From Frankiaceae bacterium (lineage in GTDB: Bacteria; Actinomycetota; Actinomycetes; Frankiales; Frankiaceae): DNA of 32,799 nt. Shown here piece after piece: positions 7,960-15,810 of this stretch. The notes under the pieces are model-generated. The model did not search any database and was not told where the DNA came from. It was given only the letters and a program-made list of their open reading frames with translations. The stretch is from NCBI GenBank assembly GCA_017882765.1, contig JADGOW010000006.1, positions 1 through 32,799 on the forward strand, read 5' to 3'. Positions within the stretch are counted from its first letter, which is position 1; each line of letters begins with the position of its first letter. Position numbers and translations under genes: made by a program.

Positions 7960-7985
7960 CTTCTTCTCCCATGCCGCGAGTAGAT

Positions 7986-8096
7986 GATCTATTTAACGGT
8001 ATGCCGGGCGGGTGAACGCGTGGTTGCTGGGCGGGGGCGGTAAGAAGAACCGCTCCCGCCAAAGGTCCGAAGCTCCTCGGGCACAAGGACTTTGCC
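7986..8096 (-). promoter_or_regulatory. Duplicated upstream element, copy A (DosR-like core)
   Basis: Two blocks are shared with 9865-9972. The first is GATCT-(A/T-rich)-ACGGTA-GC-GGG-CGGGT-AACG (7986-8018). The second, 8056-8096, has 35 of 41 bases identical to 9932-9972 and begins CCGCCAAAGGTCCGAAG. On the minus strand the second block contains TTCGGACCTTTGG, and on the plus strand AAGGACTTTGCC; both resemble halves of the DosR/DevR palindrome (GGGACTWWAGTCCC). It lies about 97 bases before the three-helix-bundle start, close to the spacing of copy B before the GNAT gene. The first block, next to the start, may hold the -10 region. Confidence 0.55.
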
Positions 8097-8251
8097 TGTG
8101 CGTCGGCGCGGCCGCCCCGCTGGCTCAGCACCACGGGCAGGGCCCGCGCGAACCCGTGCCGGGCCACTTCAGGCTGTCACTGTGCCGCTGAGTAGCGCGG
8201 CAACGACGTGGCGGCGCACACTGGTCCCGCGACCCATCTGGAGGCCATCTC

Positions 8252-8947
8252 ATGGCACGCGGCCCACAGACTCCCGATCTGGTTCCTCTCTTGTCTCGAG
8301 GCAGGCACCGCAACCCACGCAAGGGCGCCTGCTTCATGGAGCTTGCGTCCTATCTCGCCGGCGAGCGGTGGAGTGATCACCCCGCGTGTACCCATCCCCT
8401 CCTCGGGCTCCTCGCCCGCCTGGTCGACGACCACATCTCCGACTCAGCCCGCCAGCGGCTCACCCTTCTCGTACCGGAGGTCATCGGCCTGACCAGCGAG
8501 GATCTCCGCGTGGACGCGCGCATAACCCTGACCTGCTCGACAACGGCACTACCCGTCGTCTCCGCGGAGCGGCAACGGGTCATGGCGGTGTCGATGCTCA
8601 CCTGCCTCCGCGTCCTGGGCCGCCTCGACGTGGACCCGGTCACCCCGGTGACGAAGCGCACCCGCACTGCGCTCGCGCAGGTCCCCGACGCCACGGACTG
8701 GGCCGAGCGGTTCAGCCGCGACATCACCCCGTCGGCAGCCGTCTTCCGGGGGCGGAGCGCACCGGCCGCGGTCCGGCTCGCGGTGCTGGGCATCGCGGAC
8801 TCCTTCGTCGCGGAGCCGGACGCACTGCTTTGCCAGCTCCTCCATACCGTCATTCTGGAATGGGACAGCTACACCTCGGTTCCACGGGGGTGCCACCCCA
8901 CCGACCCCAACCAGGCGCCAGGCGCCACGCCGCCCTACCCGGTCTAG
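8252..8947 (+). CDS. Conserved actinobacterial hypothetical protein
   Basis: A 231-residue soluble protein preceded by GGAG eight bases before ATG 8252. Its N-terminus (LSRGRHRNPRKGACFMELAS followed by YLAGERWSDHPACTHPLLG) is strikingly conserved-looking and recalls a family seen in many actinobacterial genomes without assigned function. The rest is mostly helical and ends in a Pro-rich tail. The conserved His and Cys residues (HRNPRKGAC, DHPACTHP) could bind metal or form an active site, but that is inference. It is divergent from the three-helix-bundle gene and converges with the GNAT gene, whose stop is 23 bases beyond its own. Confidence 0.75.
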   Translation: MARGPQTPDLVPLLSRGRHRNPRKGACFMELASYLAGERWSDHPACTHPLLGLLARLVDDHISDSARQRLTLLVPEVIGLTSEDLRVDARITLTCSTTALPVVSAERQRVMAVSMLTCLRVLGRLDVDPVTPVTKRTRTALAQVPDATDWAERFSRDITPSAAVFRGRSAPAAVRLAVLGIADSFVAEPDALLCQLLHTVILEWDSYTSVPRGCHPTDPNQAPGATPPYPV

Positions 8948-8970
8948 ATTCGTCGACCTGATCAAGACGA

Positions 8971-9843
8971 TCATGGCCGGACCGCAGGCGAAAAAAGAAG
9001 ACGCTGATCGTCGTTACCTGTGCCGAGTTCCGCGGACACTGGGATCACGTCCCGCCGCCCGGGCTGGGACGACCAGGCCGGCACGACGCGTTCGGCCCGG
9101 GCACCCGAATCCCCACCCTCGTGCGAGGTGGGACCGCGGCGCTTTGTCGGCGCCGGTAGAACGCTCAACTCGACGTCGAGCTCGACCTCGGTACCGTTGG
9201 CTTCCCTTCGGGTGACGCGCCCGGCTTTTTGGAGCATCCGGAGCGAGGGCTGATTCTCCGCGAGCACAGTGGCGGTGAAGGCGGTGACGCCGAGCGCGCC
9301 TGCGGCGATGACCAGGGCCTGCATCAGTAGCGTGCCGACACCGCGACCCTGCCAAGCGTCGGTGACGGTGTAGGCCACCTCCGCGACCGTGCTGTCGGTG
9401 CGAAGTCGGATGAAACGCCCGACGGCTACCGGCACGGTCTGCGCGTCCGGCCAGGACGGCGGCGCGGCGGCGAACGCGGGGAGGGCCGGGACCATTGCGA
9501 CGAACGCCGCGTGCCAGACGCCGTCGACGTCGTCGACGAGCTGGTCGAGCATCCTCGCTGGTAGTTGCGCATGACAGCTGAAGAATCGACGGTACTTGCT
9601 CTGATCCGACAAGGCCGCGGTCCACTGGGCGAACCAGGCGCGGTCCGCGGCGACCAGCGGGCGCACGGACACCGGGGTCCCGTCACCGAGTACTCCTACC
9701 CGCCGGACGTCGTCGGGGGCCGGCAGAGGAGATGGCCGCGAGCAGTGCTGGTATTGCAGCGTCTCGGCCGGGCAGAAGGATCGCCCGCCCACGCGACCCC
9801 CGTGCACGGCTCGCGTGGTGTCACGCACGACCGACCCTTCCAC
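8971..9843 (-). CDS. GNAT-family N-acetyltransferase
   Basis: The core (residues about 50-240) starts LGDGTPVSVRPLVAADRAWF and includes SDQSKYRRFF, the acetyl-CoA pyrophosphate loop region DAWQGRGVGTLLMQAL (Q-x-x-G-x-G/A type) and FTATVLAENQPSLRMLQKAG. The LGDGT..VRPL..DR and LS..S.YRRF pattern is that of actinobacterial Pat-like protein acetyltransferases, but no cyclic-nucleotide-binding domain is attached. GTG 9843 is preferred over GTG 9849 because GGAG lies six bases before it. The C-terminal 50 residues are low-complexity. Copy B of the duplicated element lies just upstream, suggesting stress or redox control. Confidence 0.85.
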   Translation of the reverse strand: MEGSVVRDTTRAVHGGRVGGRSFCPAETLQYQHCSRPSPLPAPDDVRRVGVLGDGTPVSVRPLVAADRAWFAQWTAALSDQSKYRRFFSCHAQLPARMLDQLVDDVDGVWHAAFVAMVPALPAFAAAPPSWPDAQTVPVAVGRFIRLRTDSTVAEVAYTVTDAWQGRGVGTLLMQALVIAAGALGVTAFTATVLAENQPSLRMLQKAGRVTRREANGTEVELDVELSVLPAPTKRRGPTSHEGGDSGARAERVVPAWSSQPGRRDVIPVSAELGTGNDDQRLLFSPAVRP

Positions 9844-9864
9844 CGCCACCTCCAGCAGAGATTT

Positions 9865-9972
9865 GATCTTTACGGTAGGCGGGACGGGTTAACGAGCGGT
9901 TGCCGTATCTGGGGTGGCCCGAACAATCGTGCCGCCAAAGGTCCGAAGTTTCTGGGACTCAAGGACTATGCC
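9865..9972 (-). promoter_or_regulatory. Duplicated upstream element, copy B (DosR-like core)
   Basis: This is the second copy of the element at 7986-8096. The A/T-containing block (9865-9894) is followed by 9932-9972, which shares 35 of 41 bases with copy A. The variable bases fall mainly in the centre, while the outer halves (CCGCCAAAGGTCCGAAG and CAAGGACT-TGCC) are kept, the pattern expected of two protein-binding sites. It lies about 89 bases before the GNAT start on the same strand, and just before the 3' end of the ABC exporter gene. Confidence 0.55.
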
Positions 9973-9997
9973 CTGCCCGCCGCGCTGCCTCCTGCGG

Positions 9998-11803
9998 TTA
10001 CCCCCTCCGCTGCTGGGACGCCCACGACGCATGGAGGCGCCGGTACACCTCGTTGTCCGCGACGAGGTCGGCATGACGTCCCCGGCCGACGATGCGCCCG
10101 GCATCGACGACCAGCACCTCGTCCGCCGCCTCGGCGGTCGACAGGCGATGGGCGATGGTGACGCTGGTACGCCCGGCGATCAGCAGGTCCAGCGCATGGA
10201 TGAGTCGCACCTCGGTCGCCGGGTCCACCGCCGAGGTGGCTTCGTCGAGGATCAACAGATCGGGGTCGGCCAGGTAAGCCCGAGCCACCGCCACAAGCTG
10301 GCGCTCCCCCACCGACAGCGACGACCCGCGCTCGCCGACCCGCGTCGCGAGCCCCCGGGGCAGGGCCTCGACCCAGTCGGTGAGCCCCAGGCCCGCGAAG
10401 GCCTGCGCCACCTCTTCGAGCGTCGCGCCGGGACGACCGAACCGCACATTGTCTGCCACCGTCGCGTCGAACAGGAAGCCGTCCTGAGGAACGAGGACGA
10501 CGCTGTTGCGGAGCGCGGCGAAACTGACGTCCCGCACCGGCACGCCATTGATCGCGACGGAGCCGCGGGTGGGATCCATCAGCCGGGCGAACAGTTTCGC
10601 GAGCGTGGTCTTGCCCGAGCCCGTCTCCCCGACAAGCGCGTAACGGCGGCCGGCCGCAAGCTCGAAGCTGACGTCGCGGAGCACCGGCGGGCCGCCCGGA
10701 TAGGCGAAATCCACACTGTCCACGCTCAGCGCCGCGGGCCCGGCAGGCAGGTCGAGCCCCTCGTCTCCGGGGTCGACGACGTCCGCGGGCGTATCCAGGA
10801 CATCCAGGACGCGGCGCAGCCCTGCCGTCGCCGTCTGGGCGTCGTTGAGCACCTCGGTCGCCACCTGGATAGGGGCCACGAACAACTGCACGAGGAACAG
10901 GAACGCGAGCAGCTCCCCCGCACTCAGGTCGCCCGCCACCCCGAGCAGGACGCCGCCCACCACGACGGCAGCGGTCGCCGCGGCCGACACGAGCTCGCCG
11001 GTGGAGAACACCGCCGCGACCAGTGCCTGGGCACGCGTCGCTGCCGCCTGATGGGCGCCGATGGCAGTGTCGATACGGCGGGCAGTGCGGTCGCGCACCG
11101 CGTACGCCCGGATCACCTCTGCCCCGACCACGGCCTCGCTCACGGCGGAAAGCACATCACCGATCCGCGCCCGCACCCGCCCGTAGGCAACGCCCAAGCG
11201 CGCCTGGAAAACCCGCACGACAACCGCGTACGGCGCGAAGCAGGCCAGGACGAGCAGGCCGAGCTGCCAGGACCACAAGAGCATGAGCGCGGTGGCGAGC
11301 ACGACTTGCCCCACGGAGACGACGAGCAGGATGCCACCCCACTGCATGAACTGGCTGAGCTGGTCGACGTCGCTGGTGACGCGGGACACCAGCGCGCCGC
11401 GCTGGTGCCGGGACTGGGTGAGCATCGACAGGTCGTGCACGTGCCGGAACGCGCGCGTCCGCAAGGCGGCCAGGCCCGTCTCGGTGGTGCGGTAGAGCCG
11501 GACGTTCATCAGATAGGCCGCGCCCGTTGTGATCAGGACTGCCACCGCGGCGAGCGCGACGGACCGCCTTACGAGCGCGAGGTCAGGGCCACCGGTCGCC
11601 CGCAACCCGTCATCGACCGTGCGCTGCACCACGATCGGAACGACCACGCGACCCGCGGTGGCAACCAGTGCCAGCAGCAGCGTGGTCGCGAGGCCGCGGC
11701 GAAACTCCGGAACCAGCCGCAGACCCCGCAGCAGCGTCCGACCGGCGTCCGCCTCGCTTGCGCGCGAGGCGGCGTCGGCGAAGGCGACGGACCGCAGGCT
11801 CAT
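9998..11803 (-). CDS. ABC exporter half-transporter, canonical-ATPase subunit
   Basis: A 601-residue TMD-NBD exporter subunit with six membrane segments in about 35-320 and the ATPase in 355-590. Visible motifs are Walker A GETGSGKTT (392-400), Walker B LLILDEAT with catalytic Glu521, and the H-loop His552 (IAHRLS). The signature is LSVGE (496-500) instead of LSGGQ. Its ATG overlaps the stop of the upstream ABC gene by four bases (ATGA, 11800-11803), so the two make one heterodimer. A degenerate signature here, paired with degenerate Walker B and H-loop in the partner, gives one consensus and one non-hydrolysing ATP site. The substrate (drug, lipid or peptide) cannot be predicted. Confidence 0.93.
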   Translation of the reverse strand: MSLRSVAFADAASRASEADAGRTLLRGLRLVPEFRRGLATTLLLALVATAGRVVVPIVVQRTVDDGLRATGGPDLALVRRSVALAAVAVLITTGAAYLMNVRLYRTTETGLAALRTRAFRHVHDLSMLTQSRHQRGALVSRVTSDVDQLSQFMQWGGILLVVSVGQVVLATALMLLWSWQLGLLVLACFAPYAVVVRVFQARLGVAYGRVRARIGDVLSAVSEAVVGAEVIRAYAVRDRTARRIDTAIGAHQAAATRAQALVAAVFSTGELVSAAATAAVVVGGVLLGVAGDLSAGELLAFLFLVQLFVAPIQVATEVLNDAQTATAGLRRVLDVLDTPADVVDPGDEGLDLPAGPAALSVDSVDFAYPGGPPVLRDVSFELAAGRRYALVGETGSGKTTLAKLFARLMDPTRGSVAINGVPVRDVSFAALRNSVVLVPQDGFLFDATVADNVRFGRPGATLEEVAQAFAGLGLTDWVEALPRGLATRVGERGSSLSVGERQLVAVARAYLADPDLLILDEATSAVDPATEVRLIHALDLLIAGRTSVTIAHRLSTAEAADEVLVVDAGRIVGRGRHADLVADNEVYRRLHASWASQQRRG

Positions 11804-13806
11804 GCCGCGCTTCCCGGCTCGTCGGCACCGGGTTCCGGGCCCGCGACCGCGGCCGCCTCGGCCAGACCCGCGTCCACCCGCTCGACGCTCATGTCGAGGC
11901 CGGGAAGGCCGGCGTCGCCCGTCGTATCCGCCGCGGAGGCCGCCCGGGCGCTCGCGCGAACGCGCGCTGCGCGGCGTTCGTACGCAGTCACCAGATTCCG
12001 GTAGCCCGCGACCTCGGCGAGAAGGGCCTCGTGCCCCCCGGTCGCGACAATGCGGCCGGCCTCCAGGTAGACGACCTCGTCGGCCAGGGCGATCGTGGCG
12101 TTGCGGTAGGCCACCATCACGACAGTGGCGTGGCCGGCGGAGGCCCGCAGCCGCGCCAGAATTGCGCCCTCGACATGAGGGTCGACACTGGAGGTCGCGT
12201 CGTCGAGGACCAGCAGCCGCGGTTGCCGGATCAGCGCCCGCGCCAGGGCAATCCGCTGCCGTTGCCCTCCCGACAAGGTCGCCCCCCGCTCGCCAAGACC
12301 GGCATCGAGGGCGCCGGGAAGGGCCCGGACGAACTGTTCGGCCTGCGCGGCCCGCAGGGCCGCCCACACCTGCCGGTCGTCGTAGTTCGCCCCCAGGGTC
12401 ACGTTGCCCCGCACCGTGTCGTCGAACAGGAATGTCTCCTGCGGAACGAGCGCGACTGCGCCAGCGACCCCCTTGTCGTCGAGCAGGCGGACATCGACAC
12501 CATCGAGGAGCACCCGCCCCGTGGAGGGGTCGACGAGCCGGACGAGCAGGGCCGCCAGGGTCGATTTCCCGGCGCCCGTCGGCCCGACGATGGCGATGGT
12601 GCGGCCCGGCGCTACCTCGAGCGTCACGTCACGAACCGCGGGGGCCGCCCGCCCGACCGCGTCGGGATAGGAATACGAGAGACGATCGAGGTCGACGCGA
12701 ACCGCGGGTGCGGCGACGCCCGCGAGAGCCGCGGGGTCGGTATCGGCCGCTGGCGCCTCCCCGCCACTCGGCTCGGGCTGCAGCCGTCGCGTGCCGTATT
12801 GCATCGCACCGGTCGCGGTCAGCACCGCCTCCACCCGGTCATAGCCCACGACAGCCCGCGGTAGCTCCCCAAGCAACCACCCGATGGCCCGGATCGGGAA
12901 CGCCAGCAGGGTGAACAGATAGGTGACCCGGACGAGATCGCCCGCATTGATCTGCCCAGCATCGACCCGCTGGATGCCGACGAGCAGCACGAGCAGCACC
13001 CCGAGCGTGGGAAGTGCCTCCATCGCCGGGTCGAACATGCCGCGCACGCGCCCGACCCGCACCATGGCGTCGCGCAGCGCCTCGGCGACACGCGCGAACC
13101 GGGCTGTCTCCGCCGCCTCCTGGCCCATGGCCTTGACGACGAGCGCGCCGTCGAACGACTCGTGGGCAACCCCGCTGACCTCTGCCCGCAGTTGCTGGGC
13201 TCGTGCCATCAGCGGGGCGAGGCGCCTGCTGAAGATGACGTTGAGGATCGCGACGCCCGGAAAGACGACGCAGCCGACGAGGGCGAGCACGGGGTCGGTA
13301 CTGACGAGGAAGATCAGTGCGCCGATCACCATGACGACGACGCCGACGGCCATCGGAAACGGGGCGATCGGCCACCAGGCGGCTTCGACGTCGGCGTTCG
13401 CATTGGAGAGCAACTCGCCTGTCGGATGCGCTTGATGCCAGGACAGCGGCAGCCGCAGGTACGCCCTCGTGACGCGCCGGCGGTACTCGGCCTGCAGGCG
13501 GTACTGCATCACCCCCGCCCCCATTCGGCGGGCCACGATGCCTGCCGCCCGGATCACGCCAATGCCGAGAAGCAGGGCAGCAGCACCCGCGAGGGCGCCC
13601 GCGGTCGTGTGGCCGGAGGCGAACGCCGGCAGCACGAGGTTGTTGGTCAGCGTGCCGAGGACGTAGGCGGTGCCGATCGTCATGATCCCGTAGATGCAGC
13701 TCCCGACAGCAGAGACCGTGAAGATCCGTGGCTGTTCCCGCACGGCCCGCCGCAGCAGGCCGAAGCCCCGCCGCAACACCCGCCACGACGACCGCCGCTC
13801 TGCCAT
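11800..13806 (-). CDS. ABC exporter half-transporter, degenerate-site subunit
   Basis: A 668-residue TMD-NBD subunit. The membrane domain spans about 25-310, followed by a linker with low-complexity Pro/Ala sequence and the NBD (about 370-600). Walker A is GPTGAGKST (408-416) and the signature is a perfect LSGGQ (511-515). The catalytic Glu after Walker B is replaced by Asp536 (LVLDDATS), and the H-loop His by Tyr567 (VAYRN). The C-terminal 60 residues are an Ala/Gly/Glu-rich tail. ATG 13806 is chosen because GGAGGTGAC precedes it; an upstream frame to 13938 adds 44 unsupported residues. It is the first gene of the two-gene operon. Confidence 0.92.
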   Translation of the reverse strand: MAERRSSWRVLRRGFGLLRRAVREQPRIFTVSAVGSCIYGIMTIGTAYVLGTLTNNLVLPAFASGHTTAGALAGAAALLLGIGVIRAAGIVARRMGAGVMQYRLQAEYRRRVTRAYLRLPLSWHQAHPTGELLSNANADVEAAWWPIAPFPMAVGVVVMVIGALIFLVSTDPVLALVGCVVFPGVAILNVIFSRRLAPLMARAQQLRAEVSGVAHESFDGALVVKAMGQEAAETARFARVAEALRDAMVRVGRVRGMFDPAMEALPTLGVLLVLLVGIQRVDAGQINAGDLVRVTYLFTLLAFPIRAIGWLLGELPRAVVGYDRVEAVLTATGAMQYGTRRLQPEPSGGEAPAADTDPAALAGVAAPAVRVDLDRLSYSYPDAVGRAAPAVRDVTLEVAPGRTIAIVGPTGAGKSTLAALLVRLVDPSTGRVLLDGVDVRLLDDKGVAGAVALVPQETFLFDDTVRGNVTLGANYDDRQVWAALRAAQAEQFVRALPGALDAGLGERGATLSGGQRQRIALARALIRQPRLLVLDDATSSVDPHVEGAILARLRASAGHATVVMVAYRNATIALADEVVYLEAGRIVATGGHEALLAEVAGYRNLVTAYERRAARVRASARAASAADTTGDAGLPGLDMSVERVDAGLAEAAAVAGPEPGADEPGSAA

Positions 13807-13975
13807 GTCACCTCCGCCGTGACCGCCCTGAGGTAACCCTCGCGCCCAGCCTGCAACACAGCTACGACATCCAGCCTCGGGCTTTGGCATCAGTTCGTCC
13901 GGACTGGGCTGCACTCGTAGCGGCCATTCAGATGACACGCGGTGGGCAGCACTCCCCTGCGATTACGGTGGCGCC

Positions 13976-14269
13976 ATGTGCTGCTTCCTCCTCGTGCTCG
14001 GTGCGCTCGGCCCCCGGCTCGCATTCCTGTACGAATGGATCTTCACGGAACGCGTCAACATCGCGTTTGACAACGGGCTCTTCCTGCCGTTGATGGGGCT
14101 GATCTTCCTGCCCTGGACGTTCATCTGTTACACGCTGGCCTACGCACCGCTCGGGGGGGTGACCGGAATCGGCTGGCTGTTTGTGATCCTCGGCATCCTT
14201 GCCGACGTCAGCATGTGGGCCGGTGGCCCGGCCCGGCGGCAGCGGCGACAGCAAGCGGCCGGGGCCTGA
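13976..14269 (+). CDS. Small actinobacterial membrane protein
   Basis: A 97-residue protein with three hydrophobic stretches: an N-terminal MCCFLLVLGALGPRLAFLYEW, then LPLMGLIFLPWTFICYTL and a GIGWLFVILGILADVSMW segment, ending in a basic RRQRR tail that would be cytoplasmic. The Trp in FLPWT and the opening MCC-LLVL-LGPR recall a small actinobacterial family of unknown function. GGTGG lies just before ATG 13976. It is divergent from the ABC exporter operon, with 169 bases between the starts. Confidence 0.75.
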   Translation: MCCFLLVLGALGPRLAFLYEWIFTERVNIAFDNGLFLPLMGLIFLPWTFICYTLAYAPLGGVTGIGWLFVILGILADVSMWAGGPARRQRRQQAAGA

Positions 14270-14381
14270 CCGAACGCGCAGCGACGGCGCCCGCTGCCCT
14301 GCACACACCGGGAACCCCGGCGTCACGATCTCGATCGGAAGGCGGAGCGCCGAGCCGCCGCGGGGGGTCAGTCGCGGGAGG

Positions 14382-14624
14382 TCAGTCGAGCCCCGGCTCT
14401 GGTCCCTCCACCTGATCGAGATCCACGCCCAGCTCACGCGCCTCGAGTTGATCGAGGTCGAAGCTGTCCTCGAGCCCTTCCTCGTCGCCGGACGCGGCCT
14501 CGCTGTCATGCAGTGACGCGACACCGTCCTGCTCGGTGTGAGCCCGGCGCGTCTCTTCCACGCTGGAGAAGGACTCCGGCCTCGGCTCGTCGGGGTCGGG
14601 CGGGGTCATCCCAGAACGCGTCAC
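14382..14624 (-). CDS. Small acidic hypothetical protein
   Basis: An 80-residue protein with no hydrophobic segment, rich in Asp and Glu, ending DLDQLEARELGVDLDQVEGP. Short actinobacterial proteins with a similar LDQ..A.ELGVDLD end are known to me as hypotheticals only. The start is ambiguous: GTG 14624 has a weak AGG four bases before it, and ATG 14609 would shorten the protein by five residues. It sits between the small membrane protein and the hydroxyacid dehydrogenase gene. Confidence 0.6.
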   Translation of the reverse strand: MTRSGMTPPDPDEPRPESFSSVEETRRAHTEQDGVASLHDSEAASGDEEGLEDSFDLDQLEARELGVDLDQVEGPEPGLD

Positions 14625-14718
14625 ACGACCTATTCTCGCCCTGGGTGCTCACCATGTCACTCCGGCGCCTCCCCTGCCACCCGCGGACGCGGATGGTGTG
14701 GACCGTATCGGGGCCCGT

Positions 14719-15666
14719 TCAGCGAATGATGTTGTGAGGCGTGCCGGTGCGGAAATCCAGCACATCGTCGATCGCACCGTCGATTGCCCGGTACTCGGCT
14801 TCGTAGGTGTAGTACGCGATGTGCGGCGTCACGAGCACGTCGTCGCGTTCGAGCAGGGCGGGATGGCCCGGATCGAAGTCGAAGCCCGCGCCACCGAGCT
14901 TGCCGCTCTCCAGCGCGGCCAGCAGCGCCGTCTCGTTCACTATGGGGCCTCGGGCGGTGTTGATGAGTACGGCCCCGTCGCGCATGAGCGCGAACTCCGC
15001 CGTGGAGATCAGGCCGCGCGTGTGCTCGTTCAGCGGGACGTGGACGGTGACGACGTCCGAACTCGCGAGCACCTCCTCCGGCCGGCCGGTGAACCACACA
15101 TGCGCGATCTCCCCGGTGCCCACACCGGCGGGTATGTGGGGGGAGAATGCGACCACCCGCATCCCGAAACCCGCGGCGATCACGGCGACCGCTCGCCCGA
15201 TCTCGCCGAAGCCGATGATCCCAATGGTTTTGCCGCGAAGGTCGTGCCCCCGCAGGGCCGTGTTGTCGAAATCGCCGGCACGGGTTCGTGCCGCGGCCGG
15301 TACCAGGCGCCGGTAAACCCCGAGAAGCAACGCGAAGACGTGCTCGGAGGTGTTCGTCGTCGCGTAGGACGGGACGTTCGTGACGGTGATTGCCCGCCTG
15401 CGGCAGTAGTCGAGGTCGACGTTGTCGAAGCCGGTATGCCGGACCGTCAGCAGTTTCAGCCGGCCGAAACTGTCGAGCACCTGTGGTCGTAGGTCGCAGT
15501 GGAACGACGTAGTGATCGCCTCGGCGTCCGCATGGGCTCGTGCGGACAGCGCCGTCAGGGGCGCCGCCTCGATCACAAGATGCACACCCACGCCGGCGAG
15601 ACGGCCGAACCGGTCACGAGCCCAGTCCTCGACCTCAAACATGACCACCTTCATGGATGCGGACAC
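14719..15666 (-). CDS. D-2-hydroxyacid dehydrogenase, D-lactate dehydrogenase type, divergent active site
   Basis: NAD-dependent oxidation or reduction of a 2-hydroxy/2-keto acid. The 315-residue protein has the split catalytic domain with a NAD domain between (GIIGFGEIGRAVAVIAAGFG), the catalytic Arg in NTARGPI (near residue 237) and the catalytic His in LVTPHIAYYT (near 281). The usual catalytic Glu (in the -EP motif) is replaced by His268 in FDFDPGHPALLE, so activity may be altered; see findings. The start could be GTG 15666 or ATG 15654, neither with a strong ribosome site. It lies 144 bases after hisF on the same strand, possibly in a separate transcript. Confidence 0.85.
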   Translation of the reverse strand: MSASMKVVMFEVEDWARDRFGRLAGVGVHLVIEAAPLTALSARAHADAEAITTSFHCDLRPQVLDSFGRLKLLTVRHTGFDNVDLDYCRRRAITVTNVPSYATTNTSEHVFALLLGVYRRLVPAAARTRAGDFDNTALRGHDLRGKTIGIIGFGEIGRAVAVIAAGFGMRVVAFSPHIPAGVGTGEIAHVWFTGRPEEVLASSDVVTVHVPLNEHTRGLISTAEFALMRDGAVLINTARGPIVNETALLAALESGKLGGAGFDFDPGHPALLERDDVLVTPHIAYYTYEAEYRAIDGAIDDVLDFRTGTPHNIIR

Positions 15667-15750
15667 TACGACCCGGCCGGGGACGTTCGCCCGGTCGGGG
15701 TCGGCAGTTCGCCGAGATCTGGCACGAGCCGCTTGCCGTCATCGCGCGGG

Positions 15751-15765
15751 GGCGCCAGGGGCGCC
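15751..15765 (-). terminator. Possible GC-rich hairpin after hisF
   Basis: GGCGCC-AGG-GGCGCC forms a six-base stem with a three-base loop, 45 bases downstream of the hisF stop on the transcribed strand. There is no run of U, so it would be a Rho-assisted or structural 3' end at best. Confidence 0.3.
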
Positions 15766-15810
15766 GGGAAGGTAGCAGCGATTCCGCCCGAACCAGCAGC
15801 CGTCGCGGGT

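Noticed and set aside
9914-12004. A 696-codon + strand open frame opposite the ABC exporter genes
   Set aside because: Arg/Gln/His-rich antisense artefact; the exporter frames have all ATPase motifs.
13807-13938. 44-residue N-terminal extension of the first ABC exporter subunit
   Set aside because: A strong ribosome site (GGAGGTGAC) directly precedes ATG 13806 and the extension is not exporter-like.
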